Assembly: GCA_910585165.1 (NCBI GenBank)
Contig: CAJUBX010000012.1
Location: 1 to 36,928 of the forward strand
Direction of reading: 5' to 3'
DNA from: an uncultured Oscillibacter sp.
GTDB lineage: Bacteria > Bacillota > Clostridia > Oscillospirales > Oscillospiraceae
Length of the DNA stretch: 36,928 nt
The notes under the pieces are model-generated. The model saw nothing but the letters and a program-made list of their open reading frames with translations. It was not told the DNA's origin and ran no database searches. A program made the position numbers and the translations under genes. This document shows positions 1-5,986 of the stretch, piece by piece (the first letter of the stretch is position 1; every line of letters starts with the position of its first letter).

Positions 1-76
1 GTCTGGAGAAAGCTCTTTCCTGTCCATCTTTGATTATTTGCGGATAGGCTCTATATCTCTTGATGGTGATCTCCAT
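1..76 (-). CDS. N-terminal part of an unknown small protein (cut by window start)
   Basis: An open frame begins with ATG at 76 reading leftwards and stays open for 25 codons to the window edge (MEITIKRYRAYPQ...). A strong GGAGG ribosome site lies at 85-89, eight bases upstream of the ATG. I do not recognise the protein. Its orientation matches all the element genes to the right, so it is probably another gene of the same integrated element. A terminator-like hairpin at 178-210 points the same way and sits upstream, so this gene probably has its own promoter. Confidence 0.45.
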   Translation of the reverse strand, partial: MEITIKRYRAYPQIIKDGQERAFSR

Positions 77-170
77 CTTGTTTTCCTCCGTTCAGATTTT
101 TTGCTGGGGTCTGGTCTGAATGGAGGGGGCGGGGAGCGGCACCGGGACCGGGGTGGTCGGCCTGATAAAA

Positions 171-210
171 ACACAAAAGCCCCCGGACGGCGTGAGGCCA
201 TCCGGGGGCT
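171..210 (-). terminator. Rho-independent terminator, minus strand
   Basis: A ten-base perfect stem (AGCCCCCGGA with TCCGGGGGCT, extendable inward) spans 178-210. Read on the minus strand it is followed by a T-rich tract (TTTTGTGTTTTT). It would stop leftward transcripts from the 242-323 remnant or from the MATE gene. Confidence 0.7.
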
Positions 211-241
211 GTGGGTAACACTATGAGCTGACAGGAAACGA

Positions 242-323
242 CTATTTTCGCAAGTAGGGGTAGTATGCGCCGCTGCTGGGGTCAGGCTTTTTTTGACAAG
301 TGCCTATCTGTTTCTAATCGCAT
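242..323 (-). pseudogene. Possible frameshifted small element ORF
   Basis: On the minus strand an ATG at 323 has an excellent AGGAGG site at 332-337. It encodes MRLETDRHLSKKA and then stops. A run of seven A (T on the plus strand, 288-294) sits just before the stop. Removing one base would continue into PDPSSGAYYPYLRK and end at 242, which reads like a natural protein tail. This may be a decayed gene, a sequencing-type indel in a homopolymer, or a slippage site. I do not recognise the protein. Confidence 0.3.
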
Positions 324-349
324 GGCGGCATCCTCCTGTGAGCCGCCAG

Positions 350-389
350 AAAACGAAAAAGCGGCGGCTTTGATAATCAAAACCGCCGC
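350..389 (-). terminator. Terminator downstream of the MATE gene
   Basis: The arms GCGGCGGCTTTGAT and ATCAAAACCGCCGC (361-389, one mismatch) form a stem. On the minus strand it is followed by CTTTTTCGTTTTC, a typical U-tract. It lies about 115 bp beyond the MATE stop codon in the transcribed direction. Confidence 0.7.
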
Positions 390-421
390 AGTAAAATATC
401 ATGTGGGCATAGAGAATCAGC

Positions 422-460
422 CTGCCCAGCAGCGGTTTTTTCTTTTCTGCCGCTGGGCAG
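422..460 (-). repeat. Inverted repeat downstream of MATE gene
   Basis: CTGCCCAGC at 422-430 pairs with GCTGGGCAG at 452-460 around a T-rich loop. It is probably a second RNA hairpin at the 3' end of the MATE transcript, stabilising it or helping termination. Confidence 0.45.
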
Positions 461-505
461 ATGTTTATTAAGAACTTTGCGCCATATTGTCACTCCGCTC
501 TTGCA

Positions 506-1870
506 TCACATAGTTTTTAATGCAGACATTTTATGGAACTCGGCTACTGCAATTCCCATACAGATTACGAAAATAATTGCGTCCACTAATGCAGGAGCTA
601 TCCATACGCCACGGATTCCCATGCCGAGAAATTGGGGTAAAAATATTACACATGGGATAAAAAGAATTATCTGGCGTAAGAGCGACATCACGCTTGCTTG
701 CTTTGCCCTTCCAAGTGCCTGTAAAAGCGTAATAACCACAATCATAGAACCTTGCAGGACGTATGAACTGAAAAAGATTCGGAAGTTTGTGATGCCCTGT
801 TCTACGATTGCCTGATCGGTGATAAACAAGGACAGGACTGCTCTTGGTGCAAGTTCAATCGGAATGTAAAATATAAGCGAAACCAATGTGGCACCTATCA
901 TAAAAACTCTGGTGAGTTTCTGCACTCGCTCATATTGCTTTGCCCCGTAATTTGTACCAGCCACAGGCTGAAATCCTTGGCTGATGCCCCATACTGGAAT
1001 AAAGGCAAAGGATTGAATCCGCAACGCAACCCCTAATAGCGTCTGCCATATGTCGCCTCCGTAGTTTGCCGCCACATTGTAAAGAATCGTTTGCTGAAGC
1101 AAAGTAGTAACCTGCATCAGCATGGCGGAAATTCCAACACCAACAACTTCTGGCAACAGTTCACGGTCAAGTCTGATTTTATGGATGCGAACATTTTTGC
1201 TTCTCTTCACAAAATACCAAAGGGTAATCGCAGCCTGAACAAATTGTGCAATAACAGTCGCGTAAGCGGCAGCTTCAATCCCCATCCCGTAGGGTGTCAG
1301 GAGATAAATCATAAGTGGGTCAAGTATGATGTTCAAAACGGCACCGATTCCCATAATAGTCATTGCACGTTTTAACAATCCCTCGCCGCGCATAACCATA
1401 TTAGCCGCCTGCGAAAAATTTACGAATACGGAACCAACATAAATTATCCGCAGGTACTTTACAGCTAAGTCGAGTTTTTCGCCAGACGCACCGGAAAGAA
1501 GCAAAATCGGGCGCGTAAATATCGTACCAATGGCGGTAATAACAAGGGAACAGGTCACAACCATCGTAATCAAATTGCCCATGATTTTATCAACCGTAAT
1601 CTGGTCTTTTTTCCCGATGGCACGAGACAGCACCGATGCAGAACCAACCCCTACCATGGTGGCAAGGCCATTATTCACCAGAGTAAACGGATAGGAAACG
1701 GACACAGCACCCACGGCGGACGTGCTTACCATCTGGCCCACAAAAATCCCGTCCATAAAGGAGTACAACCCGACTACCAGCATTCCAATCACTGCTGGAA
1801 CGCAAAGCGTAATCATAAGCGATATAGGCTTTTCTGTTAAAAGCCTTGTCCTGCTGTCGGACGATTTCAT
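506..1870 (-). CDS. MATE-family multidrug efflux transporter
   Basis: A 454-aa integral membrane protein with the MATE layout of about twelve hydrophobic segments in two related halves. It opens with the family-typical stretch LLTEKPISLMITLCVPAVIG and the segment LVVGLYSFMDGIFVGQ. MATE proteins export cationic drugs and toxins using Na+ or H+ gradients. An upstream ATG at 1903 would add eleven residues, but that codon lies inside a 44-bp palindrome. I chose the ATG at 1870 because a GTGAGGTG ribosome site precedes it. The AraC-family gene directly upstream on the same strand shares an operator-like repeat, so the pair is likely a regulator and its pump. The lower GC content and the conjugative-element neighbours suggest horizontally acquired cargo. 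The substrate cannot be read from the sequence. Confidence 0.9.
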   Translation of the reverse strand: MKSSDSRTRLLTEKPISLMITLCVPAVIGMLVVGLYSFMDGIFVGQMVSTSAVGAVSVSYPFTLVNNGLATMVGVGSASVLSRAIGKKDQITVDKIMGNLITMVVTCSLVITAIGTIFTRPILLLSGASGEKLDLAVKYLRIIYVGSVFVNFSQAANMVMRGEGLLKRAMTIMGIGAVLNIILDPLMIYLLTPYGMGIEAAAYATVIAQFVQAAITLWYFVKRSKNVRIHKIRLDRELLPEVVGVGISAMLMQVTTLLQQTILYNVAANYGGDIWQTLLGVALRIQSFAFIPVWGISQGFQPVAGTNYGAKQYERVQKLTRVFMIGATLVSLIFYIPIELAPRAVLSLFITDQAIVEQGITNFRIFFSSYVLQGSMIVVITLLQALGRAKQASVMSLLRQIILFIPCVIFLPQFLGMGIRGVWIAPALVDAIIFVICMGIAVAEFHKMSALKTM

Positions 1871-1890
1871 ACTGAACACCTCACAATCAA

Positions 1891-1934
1891 AAAATAGGCA
1901 CAAGGTTAGTAATTACTAACCTTGTGCCTATTTT
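1891..1934. repeat. 44-bp perfect palindrome before MATE gene (operator and/or terminator)
   Basis: Positions 1891-1912 are the exact reverse complement of 1913-1934. The centre contains GTTAG-TAATTA-CTAAC (1905-1920), the same half-sites and spacing as at 2956-2971 in the regulator's promoter. On the minus strand the palindrome is followed by CTATTTTTTG, so RNA read through from the AraC gene would form a terminator hairpin. RNA started at the MATE promoter begins inside the palindrome and can form only its inner part. Confidence 0.8.
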
Positions 1935-1958
1935 AATCACTTAAAAATTCTCTGTCCA
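1930..1958 (-). promoter_or_regulatory. Promoter for the MATE gene
   Basis: On the minus strand, -35 TGGACA (1953-1958) and -10 TAAAAT (1930-1935) are separated by 17 bp. The predicted start lies near 1923, inside the palindrome, so a protein bound there should block transcription. Confidence 0.6.
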
Positions 1959-1969
1959 CTCCCCATGGC

Positions 1970-2935
1970 TCAATCCTGCTCCAAATGGGCCTTGAATTTC
2001 CTGTACTCTATCGGAGACATTCCCGTCGCCGCCTTAAAGGCTTCTGAAAATTTACCGCAATTTGCATACCCAACCTTAGCGGAAATGGTTGCTATTGTTT
2101 CGTTGGTTTCCATCAGTAAATGACTGGCTAAATCCATACGGTATGAGCGCATAAAGGAATAGATTGCCGTTCCATAAACACCCTTAAAGCATCGTTTTAG
2201 ACTGGACACTGGTATGCTAAATCGTTTTGATAGCTGCTCCATTGTGTAATGCTGCTCTGGTGAGGCAGTTATAAAATCTCGAATTTCTTTTATAATCTCT
2301 ACCTGTTGTTTCACAAAATATGGCCGCTCAATTTGTTCATCCGGTTTTCCCATTGTCTTTAGCTGAAATAGAATTTCCAAAACCTTGATTTTGTAATATT
2401 CCTCGCTGATGCTCTTTTGAACCTGCTCAATTTCCTCAAAAATATGATGGATGATTTGATTTCCCTTCGCAATAAAGGGTTGGCCTCCAAAACAAAACTT
2501 GTCTCGTATTGCGTAAACATCAACATGAATACCCTTTACAAAATCCGCTAAAGACTGATTTGCTTCCTTCATATGAATCCGTAAGCTGGTGCCATGATAA
2601 TGACGCATTGGGAAGTGCAAAGTGAACTCTCGGCCTGCACGAATGTCTATAATATAATTACCCGATTCCAGATAGACATATTTGCCTTTGGCGATTTCCC
2701 ATTCTACCCGGCCTTCTCTGCAAAAATCCAGCCACAAAATATCGGCATCATCATTTTTGATTGTGTGGCACTCTCGCATATGATAGTCTGAATGAAGCAG
2801 ATAGATTCCAGGAAACACCTGTAAGGCAGTTGAACTGCCACCTCCTGTTTCGTTTTCCATATGGAACACTTCGCAAATATTGGATTCAGTATAAGCCGTT
2901 TGTGTCGTTACGCTCATTTTCCCCTGATATTGCAT
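1970..2935 (-). CDS. AraC-family transcriptional regulator
   Basis: A 321-aa protein. The C-terminal ~100 residues are a two-helix-turn-helix AraC domain: the first unit is around MEQLSKRFSIPVSSLKRCFK, and the second unit (IATISAKVGYANCGKFSEAF) is followed by the family signature TGMSPIEYRK. The N-terminal ~200 residues resemble a ligand-sensing domain and lack transmembrane segments. The start at 2935 has GAGGG ten bases upstream. A later ATG at 2917 has AGGGG very close and is possible. The gene lies directly upstream of the MATE pump on the same strand and probably controls it and itself. AraC proteins usually bind direct repeats, so whether it uses the palindromic GTTAG/CTAAC sites is open. 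Confidence 0.9.
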   Translation of the reverse strand: MQYQGKMSVTTQTAYTESNICEVFHMENETGGGSSTALQVFPGIYLLHSDYHMRECHTIKNDDADILWLDFCREGRVEWEIAKGKYVYLESGNYIIDIRAGREFTLHFPMRHYHGTSLRIHMKEANQSLADFVKGIHVDVYAIRDKFCFGGQPFIAKGNQIIHHIFEEIEQVQKSISEEYYKIKVLEILFQLKTMGKPDEQIERPYFVKQQVEIIKEIRDFITASPEQHYTMEQLSKRFSIPVSSLKRCFKGVYGTAIYSFMRSYRMDLASHLLMETNETIATISAKVGYANCGKFSEAFKAATGMSPIEYRKFKAHLEQD

Positions 2936-2955
2936 TTGTCAATAGCCCTCGCTTG

Positions 2956-2971
2956 GTTAGCGTTATCTAAC
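2956..2971. promoter_or_regulatory. Operator-like inverted repeat GTTAG-N6-CTAAC
   Basis: GTTAG (2956-2960) and CTAAC (2967-2971) flank six bases, just downstream of the -10 box of the regulator's promoter. The same half-sites with the same spacing occur at 1905-1920 in the MATE promoter. The placement at the start site suggests repression by a shared regulator. Confidence 0.6.
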
Positions 2972-2974
2972 TGG

Positions 2975-3003
2975 ATTTTACTGCAAATATAGGGTTTTGT
3001 CAA
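2975..3003 (-). promoter_or_regulatory. Promoter for the AraC-family gene
   Basis: On the minus strand, a consensus -35 TTGACA (2998-3003) and -10 TAAAAT (2975-2980) are 17 bp apart. The -35 overlaps the TGA stop of the Toprim gene, so the cargo pair abuts the element backbone with no spacer. Confidence 0.75.
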
Positions 3004-3995
3004 TCATAGGATGGTGTCAGCAGCTCCGCTAAAGTTTTTGTGGTCTTGTCCATATCAGTGAGCTGGGGATGCTCCTCCGCCGGGAGGGCGGGCAGACTAT
3101 GGGCGGATTTCAGGTCCTCGTTCCAGTCTTTATACTCCGGCTGGAGGACGGTGACGCTGGCATATCCCCGCTCATGGAGAATTTCTGTCAGCCGTCCACT
3201 GGCCTCGATGCCCGCTTCGTCGTGGTCCAGGCAGAGGAGGACGTGCCGGAGATTCGGATTTTGCTCCAGCATCCAGAGCATGGCGTGTTCGCTGGTCCCG
3301 CAGAGGGCGGTGTAGCTGTGAGTCTGCCAATCTTTCTGGTACAGCGTGAGGAAGGACAGCAGATCAACGGGAGCCTCGAAGATGTAGAGGCGGTCGCTGG
3401 TCCCGCAGTGGTGGAAGCTGTACCGAGCGTCGCAGCCGCCCACGTTCCGCTTGAGGCCCGGTCCCTGGCTGTACAGGCCCCGTTTGTGGGCGTGGCGGGG
3501 AACGCCGTGTTCATCCAATCCGACGAATACGGCATTGTGATAGGGATTGCCGCCTTTGGACGGTTCGCAGCTCTCATAGATCAGCTTGGCGTGTACGAAA
3601 GCGTCCAGCACCGAGCGGCTGATGAGGCGTTGCTTGAGCAGGTAGGCATAGACCCGGCGCATGGTATCGTTTTTCGGTGGGAGCTGGAACTCCTTCTTTT
3701 CCTTCTGTTTGGGAGGCGCGGAGCAGATTTCTCCCTGCTCTCCGTTCAGGAGGCGTGTCATCGCCTCCGGGTAGCTGAGGCCGTAGAACTTCTGGACGAA
3801 GGATACCGGCCCGCCGCCCTCCTTTGTGGCGTGGTCAAACCACTCGTTTCCCCGGACGGTGACGCTGTGGTTGCTGGCGAGGCGCTTTTCCCTGCCGCTG
3901 GGCAGGAGCTTCTCGCCCTGACTCAGCAGAAACGCCTCCAAGTCTACGGAGGCGGCCCGCTGTTTTTGATTTTCGGTAAATTTGGTATAGGGCAT
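3000..3995 (-). CDS. DUF3991/Toprim-domain protein of a conjugative element
   Basis: A 331-aa primase-like protein. Residues ~10-90 resemble a DnaG-type N-terminal fold (SNHSVTVRGNEWFDH, GGGPVSFVQKFYGLSYPEAM) but lack the zinc-binding cysteines. The middle matches the DUF3991 style (RGLYSQGPGLKRNVGG). The C-terminal third is a Toprim domain with the conserved glutamate in LYIFEAPVDLLSF and the DxD motif in VLLCLDHDEAGIEA. Such proteins occur in Tn916-like and other Firmicute integrative elements, where they are thought to act in element DNA processing or replication. An AGGAGG site precedes the ATG. A terminator hairpin lies just upstream of that site. The gene looks intact. Confidence 0.85.
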   Translation of the reverse strand: MPYTKFTENQKQRAASVDLEAFLLSQGEKLLPSGREKRLASNHSVTVRGNEWFDHATKEGGGPVSFVQKFYGLSYPEAMTRLLNGEQGEICSAPPKQKEKKEFQLPPKNDTMRRVYAYLLKQRLISRSVLDAFVHAKLIYESCEPSKGGNPYHNAVFVGLDEHGVPRHAHKRGLYSQGPGLKRNVGGCDARYSFHHCGTSDRLYIFEAPVDLLSFLTLYQKDWQTHSYTALCGTSEHAMLWMLEQNPNLRHVLLCLDHDEAGIEASGRLTEILHERGYASVTVLQPEYKDWNEDLKSAHSLPALPAEEHPQLTDMDKTTKTLAELLTPSYD

Positions 3996-4012
3996 AAGGA
4001 ACCTCCTGGCGC

Positions 4013-4039
4013 AAAAAAGCCGCCTCTCGATGAGGCGGC
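4013..4039 (-). terminator. Terminator between methyltransferase remnant and Toprim gene
   Basis: GCCGCCTC (4019-4026) and GAGGCGGC (4032-4039) form a perfect eight-base stem with a five-base loop. On the minus strand it is followed by six T. It lies directly before the Toprim ribosome site, so transcription into that gene must pass it or start inside it. Confidence 0.75.
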
Positions 4040-4380
4040 CTTTTCGTCTTATTTTCTGTCAGATTTTGATACATCTTCATCAATTCCGCCACGCATTTGC
4101 TCTCGGTCATATCCTTCACCGAGAAGCCGTATGCCTGCATGACGGCCCGGTCATTGTTCTGGTGGACCTTGCGGAGTTCTGGGGGCATAGCTACCTCGTC
4201 GTAAAGGTCGGCTAGGCTTGCGTCCGGGTAGAGGGCGCGGGCGTCCAGGATGGCCTGGGCGGTCTGCTCGATTTTGGCCCTTTGTGCGTCTGTCGGCGTG
4301 GGCCAGGGGAAGTTGTTGTAGACCCCAGAAGAATATTCATAATCTGATTTTAAGCGTCCAGAAACGACCCGCATTCCTCA
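4018..4380 (-). pseudogene. C-terminal remnant of a large DNA methyltransferase (MmeI-like class)
   Basis: The minus-strand frame from 4374 reads MRVVSGRLKSDYEYSSGVYN, then NNFPWPTPTDAQR and DARALYPDASLADLYDE. This is the conserved C-terminal target-recognition and tail region of large class I SAM-dependent DNA methyltransferases of the MmeI/Type IIL kind. The catalytic domain with its SAM-binding and NPPY motifs is absent. The frame starts abruptly where an unrelated gene ends in another frame. It also has no stop at the natural end: it runs through the hairpin at 4019-4039 and into the Toprim gene up to 3835. I therefore read it as a deletion remnant without activity. Confidence 0.75.
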
Positions 4381-4985
4381 ATTTGGAGGGCTACGTCCTC
4401 CAACAGCTTCCTGCGTTCGTCTGTGAGGGAATACGCACTGTCCAAAGTCTCATGGATGCTGCGGTAGACCTCCGCCAGCTGGCCCGGTTCAAAAAGGGCG
4501 TTTTTCTGGAGCAGCCTGGACCGGACGGTGAAGTCCCGCTTGGCAGCATCGTAGATTTTTGCTCCGTCGCCGGGGCCGTAGTAGTTGCCCTGCCAAAGCG
4601 AGGTCCGGTCATGTACCCATTCCCAGGTGATGAACTGGGCGCCGTATTTGGTCAGGTGTCCGGCGAGGACTGTGCCGTTGAACTCCGCCAGGAGCTTATA
4701 CCCTTCTCCAAGCCCCTCCGCCGACAGGGGAGGGGCCTGGTCCAGGAGACTCATGTACTCCCGTGTTGTGGAGGCGATGGTCCGGACCCTCTCCAAAGCC
4801 GCGTCTTTACCGGCGGCATCCTCCTCGAAATACCGGAGGCAGCCGGTGTCGCAGACCTGGCAGAGGGGTTTGCCGTACAGATCGATTTGTAGTGTGCGGC
4901 CGTCTTTGAACTCCGCCGCATACTCCGCTGACAAGAGCTGTGCCCGCACTTCCTCCAAGTATTTTGTTCTCGTTTCCTGTTCCAT
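4350..4985 (-). CDS. Unknown conjugative-element protein, possibly 3'-truncated
   Basis: A 211-aa soluble protein starting at the ATG at 4985. The frame is open further upstream, but that part overlaps the remnant at 5045-5318 and reads like noise. It has four cysteines in the N-terminal third (CQVCDTGCLRYF), a central segment with TSLWQGNYYGPGDGAKIYDA, and a helical C-terminus with AEVYRSIHETLDSAYSLTDE. I recall similar hypothetical proteins in Clostridia integrative elements but cannot assign a function. The last residues after LEDVALQIE overlap the start of the methyltransferase remnant in another frame, so the native C-terminus may have been lost in the same deletion. Confidence 0.6.
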   Translation of the reverse strand: MEQETRTKYLEEVRAQLLSAEYAAEFKDGRTLQIDLYGKPLCQVCDTGCLRYFEEDAAGKDAALERVRTIASTTREYMSLLDQAPPLSAEGLGEGYKLLAEFNGTVLAGHLTKYGAQFITWEWVHDRTSLWQGNYYGPGDGAKIYDAAKRDFTVRSRLLQKNALFEPGQLAEVYRSIHETLDSAYSLTDERRKLLEDVALQIEECGSFLDA

Positions 4986-5044
4986 GTCAGCCTTTAATAC
5001 CTTCTTTCGTCTGGAATTGTTTGCAGTGCCCTTTTTGCGACTGG

Positions 5045-5318
5045 TCACATGGTCTGCCGGGGATATGAAAAAGGAGCCGGTTCCTGTTCGGAATCCGGCT
5101 CCTGGAGCAAGGGAGGAGCATCCGTCTGCTCCGTATCGGTCATCCACTTTTCCGTAACCCGTTTTGACGCCCGGATACCCTGCTGGTTCAGCATCCTCTG
5201 CCAAGCCTTCTGGCTGGGAGACCAGCGGAAACCGGAGTGCTTCAGTTCCGAGCGGATAGCTTCATCAGGTTTCTCAGCGAAGAGAAGCTGGACGCGGTTT
5301 GTAACTGCTATTCGTCAT
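5045..5318 (-). pseudogene. C-terminal remnant of a DUF3560-type element protein
   Basis: A minus-strand frame from about 5318 to a stop at 5045 encodes RVQLLFAEKPDEAIRSELK, then HSGFRWSPSQKAWQRMLNQQ and a Glu/Pro-rich tail. The pattern of GKPDxxxRxxLKxxGFRWSPSxxAWQRxL is common at the C-terminus of DUF3560 and related polyvalent proteins of phages and integrative elements. No start codon or upstream domain is present and a stop lies just upstream in frame, so only the tail remains. Confidence 0.6.
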
Positions 5319-5360
5319 TTCTGACTAATTTTGAGCGGTTCTTCCTCTGAATTGTTCAGA

Positions 5361-5485
5361 GCGCCCTTTTTGGAATAGGAAAGCGCCGGATTTGCAGACT
5401 GGCATAGTCAACAAATTCGGCGCTGAAACTTCGTATAGAATACTGCCGCCAAATGCGGCCTATCTGCGGCCCGCAAAAAGGGCGC
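5361..5485. repeat. 12-bp perfect inverted repeat flanking 101 bp
   Basis: GCGCCCTTTTTG at 5361-5372 is the reverse complement of CAAAAAGGGCGC at 5474-5485. A related phrase (GTGCCCTTTTTGCGACTGG) occurs near 5027-5045. These may be integrase arm-type sites or other end structures of the element. Confidence 0.4.
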
Positions 5486-5593
5486 TGTGGGGTAAAAGGC
5501 GGATATTTTCGGGAACAGGGGAGTTCAAACCCCTCCAGTCGTAGTGGAAAGGGTCCAAATATCCATTTTTGAGAATTTTGAAATCCGGAAAAG

Positions 5594-5657
5594 CAAAAAG
5601 ACGAAACAATTGGGGCTCTAGGCGTTCAGGCCCAGATATCCAGATTGTTTCGTCTTT
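5594..5657 (-). terminator. Terminator of tRNA-Pro
   Basis: AAAGACGAAACAAT (5597-5610) and ATTGTTTCGTCTTT (5644-5657) form a perfect 14-bp stem with a 33-base loop. It starts immediately after the tRNA CCA end. On the minus strand it is followed by TTG and further T-rich sequence. Confidence 0.75.
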
Positions 5658-5658
5658 A

Positions 5659-5734
<76 letters not shown>

Positions 5735-5763
5735 GTAATTCTGCTCACTTGCATCAGCTTATA

Positions 5764-5792
5764 TAGAATAGCATACTTCCCGGGAAAATGCA
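5764..5792 (-). promoter_or_regulatory. Promoter of tRNA-Pro
   Basis: On the minus strand, -35 TTGCAT (5787-5792) and -10 TATTCT (5764-5769) are 17 bp apart, ending about 30 bp before the tRNA. Confidence 0.6.
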
Positions 5793-5936
5793 AGAGCTAT
5801 TTTCAAGATTTTTTAAAATTTCCAAAGAGCGCTCCCTGCCTGACTCCCCCAGCGTTTCCGGCAGGGACGCCTGCCTCCCGGCAAACGTATCCCCGGTGGG
5901 GAGAATCAAACAACGACGGGCTCTGGCAGACGGAGA

Positions 5937-5963
5937 AAGCCCGCCGGAACCTCCGACGGGCTT
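5937..5963 (-). terminator. Terminator of the SLH-domain gene
   Basis: The stem AAGCCCG/CGGGCTT (5937-5963, extendable inward) lies 24 bp beyond the stop codon. A short T run follows on the minus strand. Confidence 0.65.
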
Positions 5964-5986
5964 CTGCCTGCTCAATAAACGGGGGC

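Larger units (their letters stand above)
77..505. other. Gene-poor stretch of element remnants and terminators
   Basis: No full gene is visible here. The stretch holds three hairpins (178-210, 361-389, 422-460), a proline-rich minus-strand open stretch at about 110-180 that ends in a stop just before the next ribosome site, and a broken small ORF at 242-323. Such a cluster of minus-strand terminators suggests successive gene ends brought together by deletion. Confidence 0.5.
5319..5658. other. Gene-free junction between element remnants and tRNA-Pro
   Basis: I see no gene here. The stretch contains several inverted repeats: AGCGCCGGATTT with AAATTCGGCGCT at about 5380-5428 (one mismatch), GCGCCCTTTTTG (5361-5372) with CAAAAAGGGCGC (5474-5485), and the tRNA terminator. 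A tRNA-like T-arm phrase (GTTCAAACCCCTCCAG) is at about 5523-5538. This is where an attachment site of the element would be expected. Confidence 0.5.

Noticed and set aside
3835..4017. Extension of the methyltransferase frame into the Toprim gene
   Set aside because: The residues after the hairpin are Arg/Gln-rich noise overlapping the intact Toprim start; the frame only lacks a stop.
3069..4142. 357-codon plus-strand frame over the Toprim gene
   Set aside because: Shadow of the minus-strand Toprim gene; it crosses its ribosome site and the terminator hairpin.
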